DNA from: Glandiceps talaboti
Taxonomy: Eukaryota; Hemichordata; Enteropneusta; Spengelidae
NCBI RefSeq assembly: GCF_964340395.1
Contig: NC_135560.1
Span: 10,566,098-10,630,097, forward strand
Length of the DNA: 64,000 nucleotides
Reading direction: 5' to 3'
Shown: positions 42,089 to 55,800 of the stretch, one piece after another
How positions within the stretch are numbered: position 1 is the stretch's first letter
Layout: every line of letters begins with the position of its first letter
Notes under the pieces: model-generated
Told to the model about the DNA's origin: nothing
What the model saw: the letters and a program-made list of their open reading frames with translations, nothing else
Databases searched by the model: none
Position numbers and translations under genes: made by a program

Positions 42089-42206
42089 CTGCACACAGCT
42101 CAAAATAATCACTGCAGCAGTCATTGTCCGATGACGCAATTTTTCTCGCAACTACAGCCGAAAATGTCATTGAATCCCCCGCAAAATTCATCACAGCTAG
42201 CCATAC
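42089..42206 (-). CDS. SMB1 exon of gene A with a one-base insertion
   Basis: The 5' part reads MASCDEFCGGFNDIFGCSC then EKNCVIG. The rest of the SMB pattern (NDCCSDYFELCA) lies in the next frame. Between the fifth cysteine and the Cys-Cys pair there are 16 nt instead of the usual 15. As written, TGA at 42121-42123 follows. Length is 118 nt against 114-126 (always a multiple of three) in the nine other complete SMB exons of the window. Confidence 0.9.
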
Positions 42207-43093
42207 CTGTAAAATATTGTTTTATATTATTGCTTTTATAAGTAGTCATGTTTAAACTTTTTGAAGGACAACCTGATAATATAAACGATTGAAGTTGACT
42301 AGCGCCCTCTACAATTGAAAACGATCATAACATAAGCGATCGGTCAGTTTTTCAGCTTAGGGTGTATTGGTGGATTGATGATGGGAGAAGGGGTGGGGGT
42401 GGGGGTGGGGTAACCCTGTTCCTGAAATTGGCAGTAGGGTCATCCTGTTTTTTAAATGTTTAAAATAGTCACTGTCGCATTTGAGTTTTTGATTTGATAT
42501 AGGGGTTTGAATAGAATCGTTCAGCGTTTAATCTTCTACTCTTTCCAAAAATCAAAAAGTCTGTGTATAAATTTAAAGGTACACAGCTGTAGAGAGTACG
42601 TGCTAGCACGGTCGATTGAGTTCTTTTGAAGTTTACTGCTAAATAAATCAGACGTTTAAACAGTGATAGACATACCGGTATCATGAAGTCTAGTGCGGAA
42701 TCCTCTGTCGGTGACACTACCATCAGAAATGAATCGTATCCATACTGATGTACCAGTCGAAAGAAAACTCTCCGGAGTGGAATAACCAGAATGTGCCCAA
42801 ACTACACTAGTATTCTGACTTGGATCCTTCCCACTACCAGCAAAGTAATAGTCACAACAAGGCTCAGTTGCAAAATCCCAGTGGTCTACACCAATCCTGG
42901 TATTTTCCTCTGAGTGGATGATCCACTCGCATTGGACATTATTGGGATAATTATCAGGATAATTAGGTGACGTCACATCGACGTATCCATATCTGGGTAT
43001 AACGATGATTTCATTACATGAACCTAACATATAAGTAAACAAGCATACGAGTAAATCTCTTCATTGATAATAGATCCTGAAAATGGGAACAGT

Positions 43094-43130
<37 letters not shown>

Positions 43131-43229
43131 TAGACAGACACGCACACCACACCCAGATGGACAAATATCGATATACTATAGTTTCTCCTAAATGAACTAA
43201 AAACAAAGCAAAAATAATCAATTACTAAT

Positions 43230-43281
43230 ATAATTAATTAATTAATTAATTAATTAATTAATTAATTAATTAATTAATTAA
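43230..43281. repeat. (TTAA)n microsatellite
   Basis: About 13 units in a gene A intron. Confidence 0.95.
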
Positions 43282-43530
43282 ACAAATTGATATACTTCAC
43301 CGCACAACAATGTTACTAGAAAAAACGCATAAAACAAGGACCACTGTTCTTACCACTAGGTGTAGTCGAATATTGGCCTGTCAGCATATGGTCCAGAGAA
43401 ATGGTTGTTCCGGAGGGAAAGGTAAAGACAGAAAATAGTTCTCATTAATCATATGTACTAGTAAGCTTAGATTTAAAGACATCACTCTGTAGTTGAAGCA
43501 AATAACACTACAGGGTACCTACATATCCAT

Positions 43531-43732
43531 GTACATACATACATACATACATACATACATACATACATACATACATACATACATACATGCATACATGCAT
43601 ACATGCATACATGCATACATGCATACATGCATACATACATACATACATACATCCATACATCCATACATGCATACATGCATACATGCATACATGCATACAT
43701 ACATACATACATACATACATACATACATACAT

Positions 43733-43769
<37 letters not shown>

Positions 43770-44090
43770 TAGACAGACAGACAGACAGACAGTCATACAT
43801 ACATACATACATACATACATGCATGCATGCATGCATGCAGGCAGGCAGGCAGGCAGGCAGGCAGACAGACATACAGACAGACAGACAGACAGACAGATAG
43901 ACAGACAGACAGACAGTCATACATACATACATGCATGCATACATGCAGGCAGGCAGGCAGGCAGGCAGGCAGACAGACAGACATACAGACAGACAGACAG
44001 ACATGCATACATACATACATACATACATACCTATATACCTACATGTGGGTGTGTGCGTGTATGTGTCTGTGTCTATATGCGTGCGTGTGT

Positions 44091-44161
<71 letters not shown>

Positions 44162-44165
44162 TGTG
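43531..44165. repeat. Large mosaic of ACAT, GCAT, ACAG, GCAG and GT arrays
   Basis: About 630 bp. Blocks such as ACAG, then TCATACAT, GCAT, GCAG recur two to three times in the same order, so the mosaic itself looks locally duplicated. It ends about 15 nt from the donor of the stalk exon at 44185. Confidence 0.97.
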
Positions 44166-44596
44166 TTGAGGTTACATTACTCACCTGGTGGTCCTGTTTG
44201 TGCTTTGATATCTGGGGATGAACATGAAATATGTCTATTAATACATCGCTTTAATAATGTATGTAGTAAGTAACATAGTATTTGTGGTGATGAACACTTT
44301 TCATATTTCAAGTTAAACGTCTCAGTAATATTTTGATGTGAAAAGGACAAAGCTCTGTCGAATATAAAAATGAAAAAAAATTTGGCTGTTATTTCGGAAG
44401 AAACATATTTTGACTGACCAGTTATCATCGGAAGATACTGTTACTATCTTTTCTATGATAACACTTGCTGAAATCAGCTGTTATATGCGCCACATATATC
44501 ATTGCTGGAAAATTTTAAACATATGGGGAGTGTCGTGCTGATTAGATAGCAGTGGGGAGTAGGTAAACGATGAACCAATCTATCTACATATCTCAA

Positions 44597-44597
<1 letters not shown>

Positions 44598-44653
<56 letters not shown>
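44598..44653. repeat. (TGTC)n microsatellite
   Basis: About 14 units in gene A intron 1. Confidence 0.97.
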
Positions 44654-44970
44654 ACCACACCATTTTGGTCGCAGTCGACGGCTACAAACCCCTCTCGTGG
44701 CAATCGACGCCAATTTGCTCCATAGTAAGTTTTAGCGTTTATTATAAAATGTGCATTTTTACCCTGATATTTATCCTTACATTGATTCTCAGCTACAGAC
44801 TGTGTCCCTATATAGGAAAGGTAATTGGAACCACACAATTATATAGGCGTAAGTTCTGAAACTGTGTGACTGAGGACTGGCAAATAGCAAAAACAGAGCT
44901 AATCAGTGGCCGGTCCCCATTTAAAGAGGTTACATGTTAAGTAGTCAAATATAAATCATATATTCTTGTG

Positions 44971-45467
44971 GTGTAGTCTTGCTGCTAGACGTTCGGGCCT
45001 TCTTTCGATACTATAAGCGTACGAAGTTCGCAGTGAGGACTTGCCCGAACAGTCTAGCAAATGTCATTTTCAGACCGGACATTCCATTGAGATTAGTGGG
45101 TTGGGCCATGTATGCATATATATTCAATCTCTGCATGCAGATGTTGACAAACACATTTATGTCATTACTATGTCTTATCAGTTTATGGTAATTGTGTTTG
45201 ATGAGTGTGTAGACGTTGTCATTCACACATTTTAGGTAATGCATTGGTGGTTATTTTTACAAGCCACTCCTTAAGATGAATATGCATGAAAAATTAGCTA
45301 TTGTCCTCTGTTGTTTCTTGTCGCTAATACGGTTCTCTGATTGGCAGTTATTTATATCCTGATGACATTTGCTAGACCTTGGATGTTCCATCCTCGATAG
45401 CGATGTTCGGGCGTGTGTCGTATTCTATCGGAAGAACATCCGAGGTCTAGCAGATAGACTACTTGTG
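44971..45467. mobile_element. Foldback element whose ends are themselves hairpins
   Basis: The left end (about 44974-45066) and right end (about 45363-45465) are inverted relative to each other, sharing GTAGTCT, CTGCTAGAC, GCCCGAACA and TCTAGCAAATGTCAT in the same order. Within each end the outer GCTAGAC and inner GTCTAGC also pair, giving two nested hairpins of about 75-100 nt. The interior is about 300 bp and non-coding. It lies in gene A intron 1. Confidence 0.8.
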
Positions 45468-46082
45468 GTGGTGGTCTCGAATGAATGAGATGAATCACCG
45501 ACTGTCTATGGTGAGTTAACAACATACCTTCTAAAAGTATACTCTTAAACTTATTTTTTTTTTACTATTGATAGATATGAATGAGTATGGTAACTTATTC
45601 CAAATGTTACCTCCAGGATGGCTAAAAGAGAACTGGCCAAGTTTAAGTTTCCTTGCTGGTACAAGGACATGTAGGAAATATAATCTAAAACTATGTGGTA
45701 AATTTCCATAAGATAAATCATGTGTAAATAACCCAACCTGGTAGTCAAATTGTTCATATTATATGTTCACAATATTTATGTCTAAAAAGAGGTTCACTTT
45801 GTGTCTGAAACGGACTAAAACTTACAAGTCTGGACAATTTTCTTAAAGGTTTGTGAACAGCTAGTAAAGCTGAGGTGTATTTGCTGGCCGTATATACCGA
45901 GGAAATATATAATTCCTACGGCGAAATAAAGCTTAAAATAATGCCTTACCTTGAAACATCCATAGCACCACTAAGACAGACAGCGTCCTGTAAAACGAGT
46001 TTAGAAACTTCATAGTGTGTACTACTTGTAGTTAGACTTTGAAGAATCGAACTAAATGTGAATATATCTTGTTAGAACGTCA

Positions 46083-46090
46083 TTTTTATA
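46083..46090 (-). promoter_or_regulatory. TATA box candidate for CUB/SMB gene A
   Basis: TATAAAAA on the minus strand, about 70 bp upstream of the ATG at 46013, giving a predicted start near 46055. Confidence 0.5.
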
Positions 46091-48600
46091 TGAAATTCTG
46101 CACGTACAAAACGTTATCTTTCCTGGAAAACTGTCCCAATGACATTTGGTGTTCGTCTATTTTTTTCCCAGAGGTTAAAAACTGGACTTAGATAATGATG
46201 TCGTACTAGAATGATATCAGATCCATAGCAGGTCTATGGATACCAGTACCACCGATGTCCAATTGAGTGTTAGGAAGTATTACAATTCGCTGTGATGGAA
46301 TGATACTAAAATTGTCCCTTAACACACGTAAGATCTCTAGAAACATATCAATGTAAAGATACCCTTCAGTAGGAGACTTTGATTGGCTTATACTATCAAA
46401 AAAATCGGGAAGGCTAAATGATGACAAGTTTTGGCACAAATGCTTTCTGTAAACTTTAGTTTGAGAAGTTCACGAGCAAGTGTAAAGCAGCATCATGTGA
46501 TATTTTTATACGAAACAATATTGAGTTTGTTGTTGATAACGCAATATTTGATCAATGTCACAATGTCTTTCATTACAAAACAGTTTTTAATAATTATAAT
46601 AGGTACAGAGCACAACAAAGTTATTTTTCATTTCTCAACTAATGTCGATATGAAAACGGAACGCATAAACTTCAAATTGTTGAATATCTGTGTTTTAAAT
46701 GTCAAAGTTTTCATTATTTTCAAGACAGTGTATTTCATCGTAAAATGGTGCTATTTTTGCGTAGACATGTGAAATTTCAAACATTTGCATAAACAAATGC
46801 TGACTCATAAGCTCCTGACAGTTCCATATTTGTAAATTTCAGATCTTAGACTATCGAATAAGATAACGGTCGACCTGCTCTCATCAAAGTGATCCCTGGA
46901 TGTTATTTACAAAGATACACCATATGGAAACTGAACTTAAAGGCCAGGGTTTCCATCCCAGGTTCTTGCATCACTATTATCTCATCAGTGGAACCATATG
47001 GATTACTTAGGCCTGACAAAAAAAAGTGTGGTTCCGATTACGCTCAAATTTAGTATAGGTGGGGTAGGTAGATTTTTTATCTTATTTTTTAAATATATTT
47101 TATATGCGAGTGTCTAGTTCAGGTAGTTATGTTTTCCGTTGTTTCCCATATGGTCTCTGTGTTATCGGTTTCTTTTCATCAGATGTACAGCCATTACAGA
47201 TTGGAGGAACATGTTTTCATGGTCTTTTTAAGTTGACGTCAGTTTTCGCATCGACTATATTTTAGATTTCCATCATACGAATGTGTTGGAAATTAACATA
47301 TTGAAAAGTTACAATAATACACAATCATGTAAATAAATACCTGTGATCACATGATAATTCCTTTAAATTGCATTGCCTTCCAATAACATATGTATAGGCT
47401 GCGGAATCCTGGTTCAAAAGTATTCTAATTTTGATGATTTAAAAAAAAAACACACAAATAAAATGCAAAAATATGGCGTTTATTTAATCAACGCTAATCC
47501 GAGGAAAAATAAATGTATGGTTGACGTGTATGTTTAATTGTTTGTTGTTGTTGGGTTTTTTTTTTAAGTTTTACAACACATACGCTTAAAAGAGCAATTG
47601 AAATGTATTGCAGACGACAGTGGCCCTGCTGTGAGGGATTGAATCGTTTTGCCACGCGGTTGGGGCGTCAGCAAAACTGTGGTCTGATGTATGCAAAAGG
47701 CCACCCCTTCCACCCCCACCCCGCCATCGTCCTCTAGAGGCGTCACTGGCTAAATGTGATGTGATTGGTTGATGAACTCATCCATCCACTGGATGCTCGC
47801 GCACACTAATTGTGCAACAACTGTACAATTTAATCTTTCATTTATCACAGCACACTATCTAGGACTGGTAACATTTATGTCATCATTTTTTAAATATTTG
47901 TAGACCTTGTTTTTTATTATGAGAAGCAGATTGTGTCACTCTATGGAAGTGAAACAGCTGCAGATGATGGGTTGTGACGTCATACATGCATAGGCTCGGT
48001 TTTCAAGACTCTTTGTGTACATTCAATCACATCTATATGGCGCTGAGTCGACACAGATTTGCTTCTAGATAATTTTGTGCGTATTGTGTGTTTGCACTCT
48101 GTACACTGACTTCAGTTATTGACTTCTTTAATATAACTAAAATGTGTAAACTGAGTTACTTTACTATCAACTGGTACTTGGTGAAAATATTGGCCAGTAG
48201 TTCAGTATATTGCAATATATACTATTATTAACAGGGGTCACAATAATCACAAAATTATAAAGGAACCGTTGACCTTCTGCTGACGTCACTCTATCCAGTC
48301 CAACATTATATTCAAAGACTCTTGAAAGTTTCCATTTGCAAAAGACATGGTAGAAAACAACTACCATAAATAACCTGAGACTCGTGGTAGATTCAAGGAG
48401 CCCAGGTACGTTGAATAACATATAGCCTAAACCCACTCAGATTTATTTCTGTTTTTTATTTCGTACACGTACCGTGTTTCACTACGCTAACAAAGATTCA
48501 GATGGTATCTGTAACATGACCAGGCTCTTGTACACGGAACTCATCAGATTGGACTGACAACCGTCAAAAGGGGTACGTTTTGTTATGAAATCATAGAAGA
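46091..48600. other. Intergenic region between gene B 3' end and gene A 5' end
   Basis: No gene is recognised. 46934-47020 carries a TTAAAGGCC... fragment resembling the start of the short element at 57429-57584. A 77-codon minus ORF at 46206-46439 has no family I know. Confidence 0.6.
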
Positions 48601-48620
48601 ACTTGTAACTTTGAAATCAT

Positions 48621-48626
48621 TTTATT
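48621..48626 (-). terminator. Gene B polyadenylation signal
   Basis: AATAAA on the gene strand, about 146 nt beyond the stop at 48772-48774, a normal distance for a short 3'UTR. Confidence 0.6.
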
Positions 48627-48771
48627 TTTGTATGTTAACATATACATGTGATACCATAATACAACATGACACAAAAGAACAACCTTATAGGCAATAATAT
48701 CAGTCGATGCAATAATAGTGTCTCAATCCCATTCCATCTGTGATCAAATGAAACATAGACTTTTCAAGGAG

Positions 48772-49087
48772 TTATACCGCACCTGAAAAGAGATAAACAA
48801 AATTGTTAACCCGAATTAAGTTCTCGTGTTGGGTTTCTTTGGTCTTGGTCAGTCTACACTGGTCTTGGTTAGTCTTGGTTACCACATTATTCTATTGTTG
48901 ACATGCTTATTTGCTAGTCCAATGTCTCAGAGCAAAGAACAGGGGTAATATATACAGCTGGCAGCACGGTACTAATGTATCACGTGCATCGCAAATACTG
49001 GAAGATTGCAATTTCAACTTTTGAACTCGATGGCTGATTAAATCAGAAATGAATTAGTAAACATTCAACAAAACATAGGGACACACA

Positions 49088-49158
<71 letters not shown>

Positions 49159-52122
49159 GCACGCACGCACATTCTTACTACAAAATATTTTGTTATGTTA
49201 TATTATGTTATGTTATGTTATGTTATGTTATGTTATGTGAAAAAAAAATGTATCACGTATTGGCGTATTGTAAAGTGCAGTAAGGGAACTTTCAGTAATT
49301 GCAAGGGAGAGGGCTGGGGGAAATCAAGCTTTGAGTGTTGAGTAAAATTTGACCCTCCCCCGATTCCGTCATGCTAAAAATTGGTTCTCCCTCAACTTTT
49401 AAATTTATTTCTCTAAAACATGTACCTCCCCCTGTTAAAGTTTAACATGTGGATTAAAATGCTGTCAGAGATGTAAAAGGACACAAGTCCCATAATCCCA
49501 CCACTGCCACCAATGTTAAAAGTTTTAAAGACATTGGTTATTTCCTACTACTCCTGCCATATGGATGTATATGAAGGCACTGCATTAATAAATACCTGTG
49601 TATGGATCTCATTGACTGAACTGAAGGCCATAACTCCCAATGAGGCTTACCTAAATTCTGAACAACGGCATGGAAACCACGATACGTGACTACGTAATCA
49701 GACAGGAACCTGATCCAGACCGAGTCCACAATAGATACATAATCAACAGGTAACTTGTCTCCAGAATGCAGCCATATCTCACTTGTACTTATACTTGCTT
49801 TATCTCCATGACCAGCAGACATGAAATCGTATCCATTCTCAGTTTCGAAATCAATGAAGCTGACGGACAAGTTTGAGCCATTATCACTGTACACAATCCA
49901 TTCACATCGTGAGTACAGGGGGTAGTTGTCAGGATAGTTTGGTGTCGTGATGTTAACAGAGTCTCCTGATGACACTGTGATTGTTTCTGTACAGTTACCT
50001 ACGTTCATATAATTAATATAAGTTAATAATGTATGTATGTATGTATGTATGTATGTATGTATGTATGTATGTATGTATGTATGTATACATGCACACAAAT
50101 ATATATATAAACATTAAATTGCAAATCGAAATCTGTAATCATTCAACATTCTGTAACGTAGTTTGAATGACATAGGTTAACACAGAACATATTAATGGAC
50201 ATGTAACTTTGATCAGGTCAACAATTTGTTAGTTATGAAAGACATATACAATTTTGCTCATTCCAATTTCCATTAAAAAAACATCACATTGTACTTTACA
50301 ATATCTGAATCAGTTCTTAGTCTATCTACTTAATTCCAGGATTTGAAATATCCCGACCCTGGTTCTGGAAATGTAGTGATAACATCCAAGTACAACAGTA
50401 TAATCTCTAAAACATGCAATTTTGATTTGCAAATGGTCAACGACATTCTTCTAATTGTGACCATACCAAACCTCGCATCAAATTGTTTGATTGGATTTTA
50501 ACTCCATTAGGTCTACATACAATGTCAAATACGAACAAAACTGACATACAAGATTAATCAAGCAGTTAAAATGAACGCCTTGTAAGATGTAATGTCAAAC
50601 ACGTGACACATAGGATGGTAAAAGTTAGACCGTACCTCCACAGTACTCAAAGTAATCGTCACAGCAGTTCTCAGTTATGATGCAATTCGACTCACAACTA
50701 CAATCAAATGCATTGTTATAGTTCCCACACAGTCCCATGCAGGACTCTTCCGTTCCTAGGAGGATAACGAAAAATATTTTCTTTGATAACGTGAAAAACT
50801 TATGTATCAGACTCCAAGCTAGTTTTGTAAACATGTCTATAGATTTAGTCCGTTTCATTTTAGTGTTCATTGGCTCTCTGTTTGATACAAACACACATAA
50901 ACGAATTAAGAAACTACACGTGCTACACTTTAAGATAGCAAGATTGAATGAATACAGATTCTTGCGACAGTTTTGTCTGAATGAAATTAACTTGCCAACA
51001 TGCAAACATCAAATTTAGACGTCAAAAAATAAATTTGGCGCCCGATTGTCTGCATCTAGTTGCAGTATGTTTAAATGGTTTATTTCCTTTAGATAAAATG
51101 TAGCAAGAAATTGCTATTTTGTGTAGATTGTGCAGTTTCTAATTGGTTTCTGAGTGGTTATATAAAAAAGACCCAGTGAACGCTCACATGAAACGGGCAG
51201 TATATATAATTACATATGTACCAGAGATTATTTGTAGTGTTGCGTGCACGTACTAGTGGTATTTGCACTGCTAACGAAACACATATCGTCATTTTTACGG
51301 AAATTTGCTGCAGTATTTTATAGTTATGTTAGTGAAAGTACGGCCGCAGAGAACACTGCAAGAAGCACTCGTATACCCAGAATATAGTAGTACGCCACAC
51401 TTGCACTCGCGCGTCATGGGGCACTGTCATATTACTGCACATGTCTTAGTTTTTTTGTTTTTAAAAAAAAAAAAACATTTAGAATTATTTACCAATGCAG
51501 CATATATGTTTTAAATACGCCAGCGTCTTTAGGGTTAGAAGATTAACATTTCAATGAAAATCTCGACTTTAAATAAGACGCAATGTAACATCATTTGGTA
51601 GAATATCATATAAAAACATAGACCGTACCTAGATTTCTGAGGATAACATGGATACCTCGGAAGCCAGGAAGTTCATCAGAAACAAATCTCATCCACATAG
51701 AGTTGTTAGCAATGAAGTCCTCAGGAAAGACGATTCCAGAATGTGCCCAGATGACACTGGAATCATTGTTTGGTTCGTCACCGTAACCAGCAAATAAGAA
51801 ATGACAACACGCATCAGTCCTGAAGTCTTGGAATTCTGCTGAGATCAACCCACCTCCAGTTGCATAGGCTATCCATTCGCATTTAGAGTAACTTGGATAA
51901 GGCTGTGGGTAGTTCGGTGTGGTCACGTTGACATAGCTGCCAACTGGTATATGGTATGTAGATACACAATCACCTGATTGTAACAAATAATATAATAAAT
52001 GATTGTTTTCTGGAAGGAAATTATAACTGTGCGTCTGTGTCATACACCATCGACATCATCAAACAAGTACGCACAACTTTACATCAACCGATGCATTCAC
52101 ACATGAACATATGCACATATGT

Positions 52123-52158
<36 letters not shown>

Positions 52159-52795
52159 GTACATACATTCATACATACATACATACATACATACATACAT
52201 ACATACATACATACATACATACATAAAACTTCGAATTCCCGACATTCACGTACCTCCACAAATTTTGAAGTAGTCTGTACAACAGTCATCGTTCATTACA
52301 CAATCTACGGTACAACTACAACCAAAATATGGATTGATCCCACCACACATGCCGTCACATGAACCTTCTGTAAGTACAGAAAACATTGAAATGGGAAATA
52401 TTAATGTTATTATAATTATAATATTTATAGCATAATTAATACCACATGGAATAGCACTTGAGAAATGGATAGGGTGTGAAGTTTTGTTATGCGGATAATG
52501 AATTTAAAAGATTATATATAGCTAAGATAAAATATGACATTTGAGTGAGTGAGTGAGTGAGTGGGTGAGTGAGTGAGTGAGTGAGTGAGTGTATGCATGT
52601 ATGTATGTATACATGCATGTATGCATACATGTATGTATGTATGTATGTATGTATGTATGTATGTATGTATGTATGTATGTATGTATGTATGTATGCATAC
52701 ATGCATGTATGCATACATGTATGTATGTATGTATGTATGCATGTATGTATGTATGTATGTATACATGCATGTATGCATACATGTATGTATGTATG

Positions 52796-52827
<32 letters not shown>

Positions 52828-55800
52828 TGTATGTATGTATATATGTATGTATGTATGTATGTATGTGTGTGTATTCAATCGTTAGAAACGAAAAACAAGT
52901 AAACTGCAAAGGGATTTATGGAATTACACATTCATTACACAATCTACGGTACAACTACAACCAAAATATGGATTGATCCCACCACACATGCCGTCACATG
53001 AACCTTCTGTAAGTACAGGAAACATTGAAATGGGAAATATTAATGTTATTATAATTATAATATTTATAGCATAATTAATACCACATGGAATAGCACTTGA
53101 GAAATGGATATGGTGTGAAGTTTTGTTATGCGGATAATGAATTTAAAAGATTATATATAGCTAAGATAAAATATGACATTTGAGTGAGTGAGTGGGTGAG
53201 TGAGTGAGTGTATGTATGTATGTATGTATGTATGTATGTATGTATGTATGTATGTATGTATGTATGTATGCATGTGTGTATGTATGTATGTATGTATGTA
53301 TACATGCATGTATGCATACATGTATGTATGTATGTATGTATGTATGTATGTATGTATGTATGTATGTATGTATGTATGTATGTATGTGTGTGTATTCAAT
53401 CGTTAGAAACGAAAAACAAGTAAACTGCAAAGGGAATTATGGAATATAATTAGGTCATTGAAAAATTCTTACATGTGAATAATAATCTAAAATTTCGTGT
53501 CAAGTCGAAGAGAAAGACACTTAAGAACAGAATTTCCTTGACAGAGGATTCTTAACCACTACGGTATCTTTACCAACAAACTTACCAGCAAGGTGTCGAA
53601 GTGTAACGTGAACTCCTCTCATATTAAAACTAATATCAGATATAAATCTCATCCATACAGATTCGACCATTGACGTGAAATCAGTAGGGATGACACTACC
53701 AGAATGCATCCAAATAACACTCGAGTTCTCACTTGGGACGTCTCCGTTACCAGCTGAGATAAAGTCACAACATTGCTCTGTTTGGAAATCGTTGAATTCT
53801 ACTGAAATCCTTGCTCCATCATTGACGTTAGCGATCCATTGACATCTAGCATCATTGGGGTAGTTTTCGGGGTAGTTGGGCGTGTACACCTCAACAGCGC
53901 CACCAATTGGTATATCAATAGTTTCTACGCAGTCACCTGCGATGTCAAATCGAGACATGGTACTTTTGAAATTGCAATATTCGTAGCTTTATTTCGAAAT
54001 ACATATAAACGAATTTGTAAGTGCTGTTAAGGTTGGTATATATACTAGGTAAAAGTTCTCTCAAAGACTATGCTGAATTGTAATGGTACGGATCAAATTG
54101 TCAATTTAAACTGTCGGTCAAAGTTGATAATAAATCGGTTACAATGAAAAGGGCATGACCATGGCTAACAGGAGACATAATCCGTGACAAAACGCGTCCA
54201 ACCCTACTGCAACTCCAACGCTGCATAAATAATCCATACGGATTAGATATATTTCCTACTTATTGGCTCTTTCAAGTTCCTGGCTAGCTTTATTACAGGT
54301 ACAGGGGCAGGGTTCTGTTATTCATACTTGTGTTGTTGGAGTTACCTGTTGTGTTCTACTTAATGCTGCAGCGTACTTAACCACTATTTGCAAAACTCAA
54401 CCTGCAATTTGGCATAATATATTGACATTTAGTACTACGTATACTAAATGTTATATACCATCGATTTTACCAACAGCGATTTATATTGAAATGGAAAGCA
54501 TGCAGCGACATTATTACACTAGCTCAATTAATGGACGTTTTATATGTAAGTACACATGTATGTCGTCATCCTACCAATGTGCCATCAGTGACGTTGTGAA
54601 TTTTTTCTAGTCATGTCGTAGAGGGCGTCATTAAAAACAATATTTTTCGATGTCTGCAGAATGAAGAACGGTCCGGTCAAACATAGCAACAGGGAAGCTC
54701 GCCCTCATGCACGTTCTTAAAGCATACTACAATAGCTACGAATTAGGCGAACCTGTCATCAACAACTCGAGAGGCCTTGATTTAAATATTACCTGCACAT
54801 ATCTCGAAATAATCCGCACAACAGTCGTCATAGAAGACACAGTCTGGTCTACAGCTACACCCGTATAAATTGTTGAAGAAACCACAGTATCCGTCACAGG
54901 ATTCCTCGACTGTTTATAAGAGAATATATGATAAGAAGGAAAGAATATCATACAAAGAAAAGCAAACGAACCTAACAATAAAAGCATTATTGATCCAAAC
55001 TGGACGGTAAAAGTTGCATGATACGGCAGAAAAATATTGCCGAACAAGCTAGCAAAATTTCAAACCACGAAAAGTTGAAGTGAAACTATCAACAGAAGGA
55101 AAAAGAAATACCATTGTGTTGAAATTGCAAGTCTAAAATCAATGGTGCAACAACTGATATTTATATGCATTGATATCTACGACCAATGGGTTTTCGGATC
55201 AACGGCAGAAACATACCATGACGACCGTGAGAGGGAGCCCGCGTATGACCTGGATGCGGACATCCTTATTCTAACCGCAAATATTTTATCATATACTACA
55301 CAGATTCAGAATGGTGAAATGAATATATATTGCATAGCAAATGTGAGTTGGAGTAACTTCATGGTGTAGTTTGTCTGTTAAAACAGCGTCTGAAATAAAT
55401 ACCCAAGCAGCTGAAAGTGGAACTACTTTTCACAATATTTTGTTTGGATTTTTTACTTTCTGAAGCTTGTGGTGCATCACGTGACCCAACAAATTGACAT
55501 TTTTGACGAAAACGATTAAATGGTCTTTTCATACTATTTACACTTTGACGTCAGTCACGACACAACACACAATTCTATGAACGACGACTCCAAATGTAAT
55601 TCAGCTAACTAGATAGATTCCTGTCGAAATTTGGTGTTTTTTTCTCAACGGCAAAAATTAACCAAAACAGAAAAGCGAAGCGTTACTGCTGTTTGAGATC
55701 CATCACGGGTTTTACTCATTTTGCCAAACTCGTATATTAGTAAAGTATGTCAGGCCATTAAATAATTTGACGACTAGGATTGTGTTACTTTCTATAAGGC

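Noticed and set aside
46206-46439. 77-codon minus ORF upstream of gene A
   Set aside because: No recognisable domain, and no splice link to gene A, whose signal-peptide exon with a TATA box lies downstream.
53161-53430. His-Thr-Tyr-Ile repeat ORFs near the duplication
   Set aside because: Translation of the TATG and GAGT arrays.
54263-54610. 115-codon plus ORF inside gene B intron
   Set aside because: No known motif, and opposite strand to the host gene.
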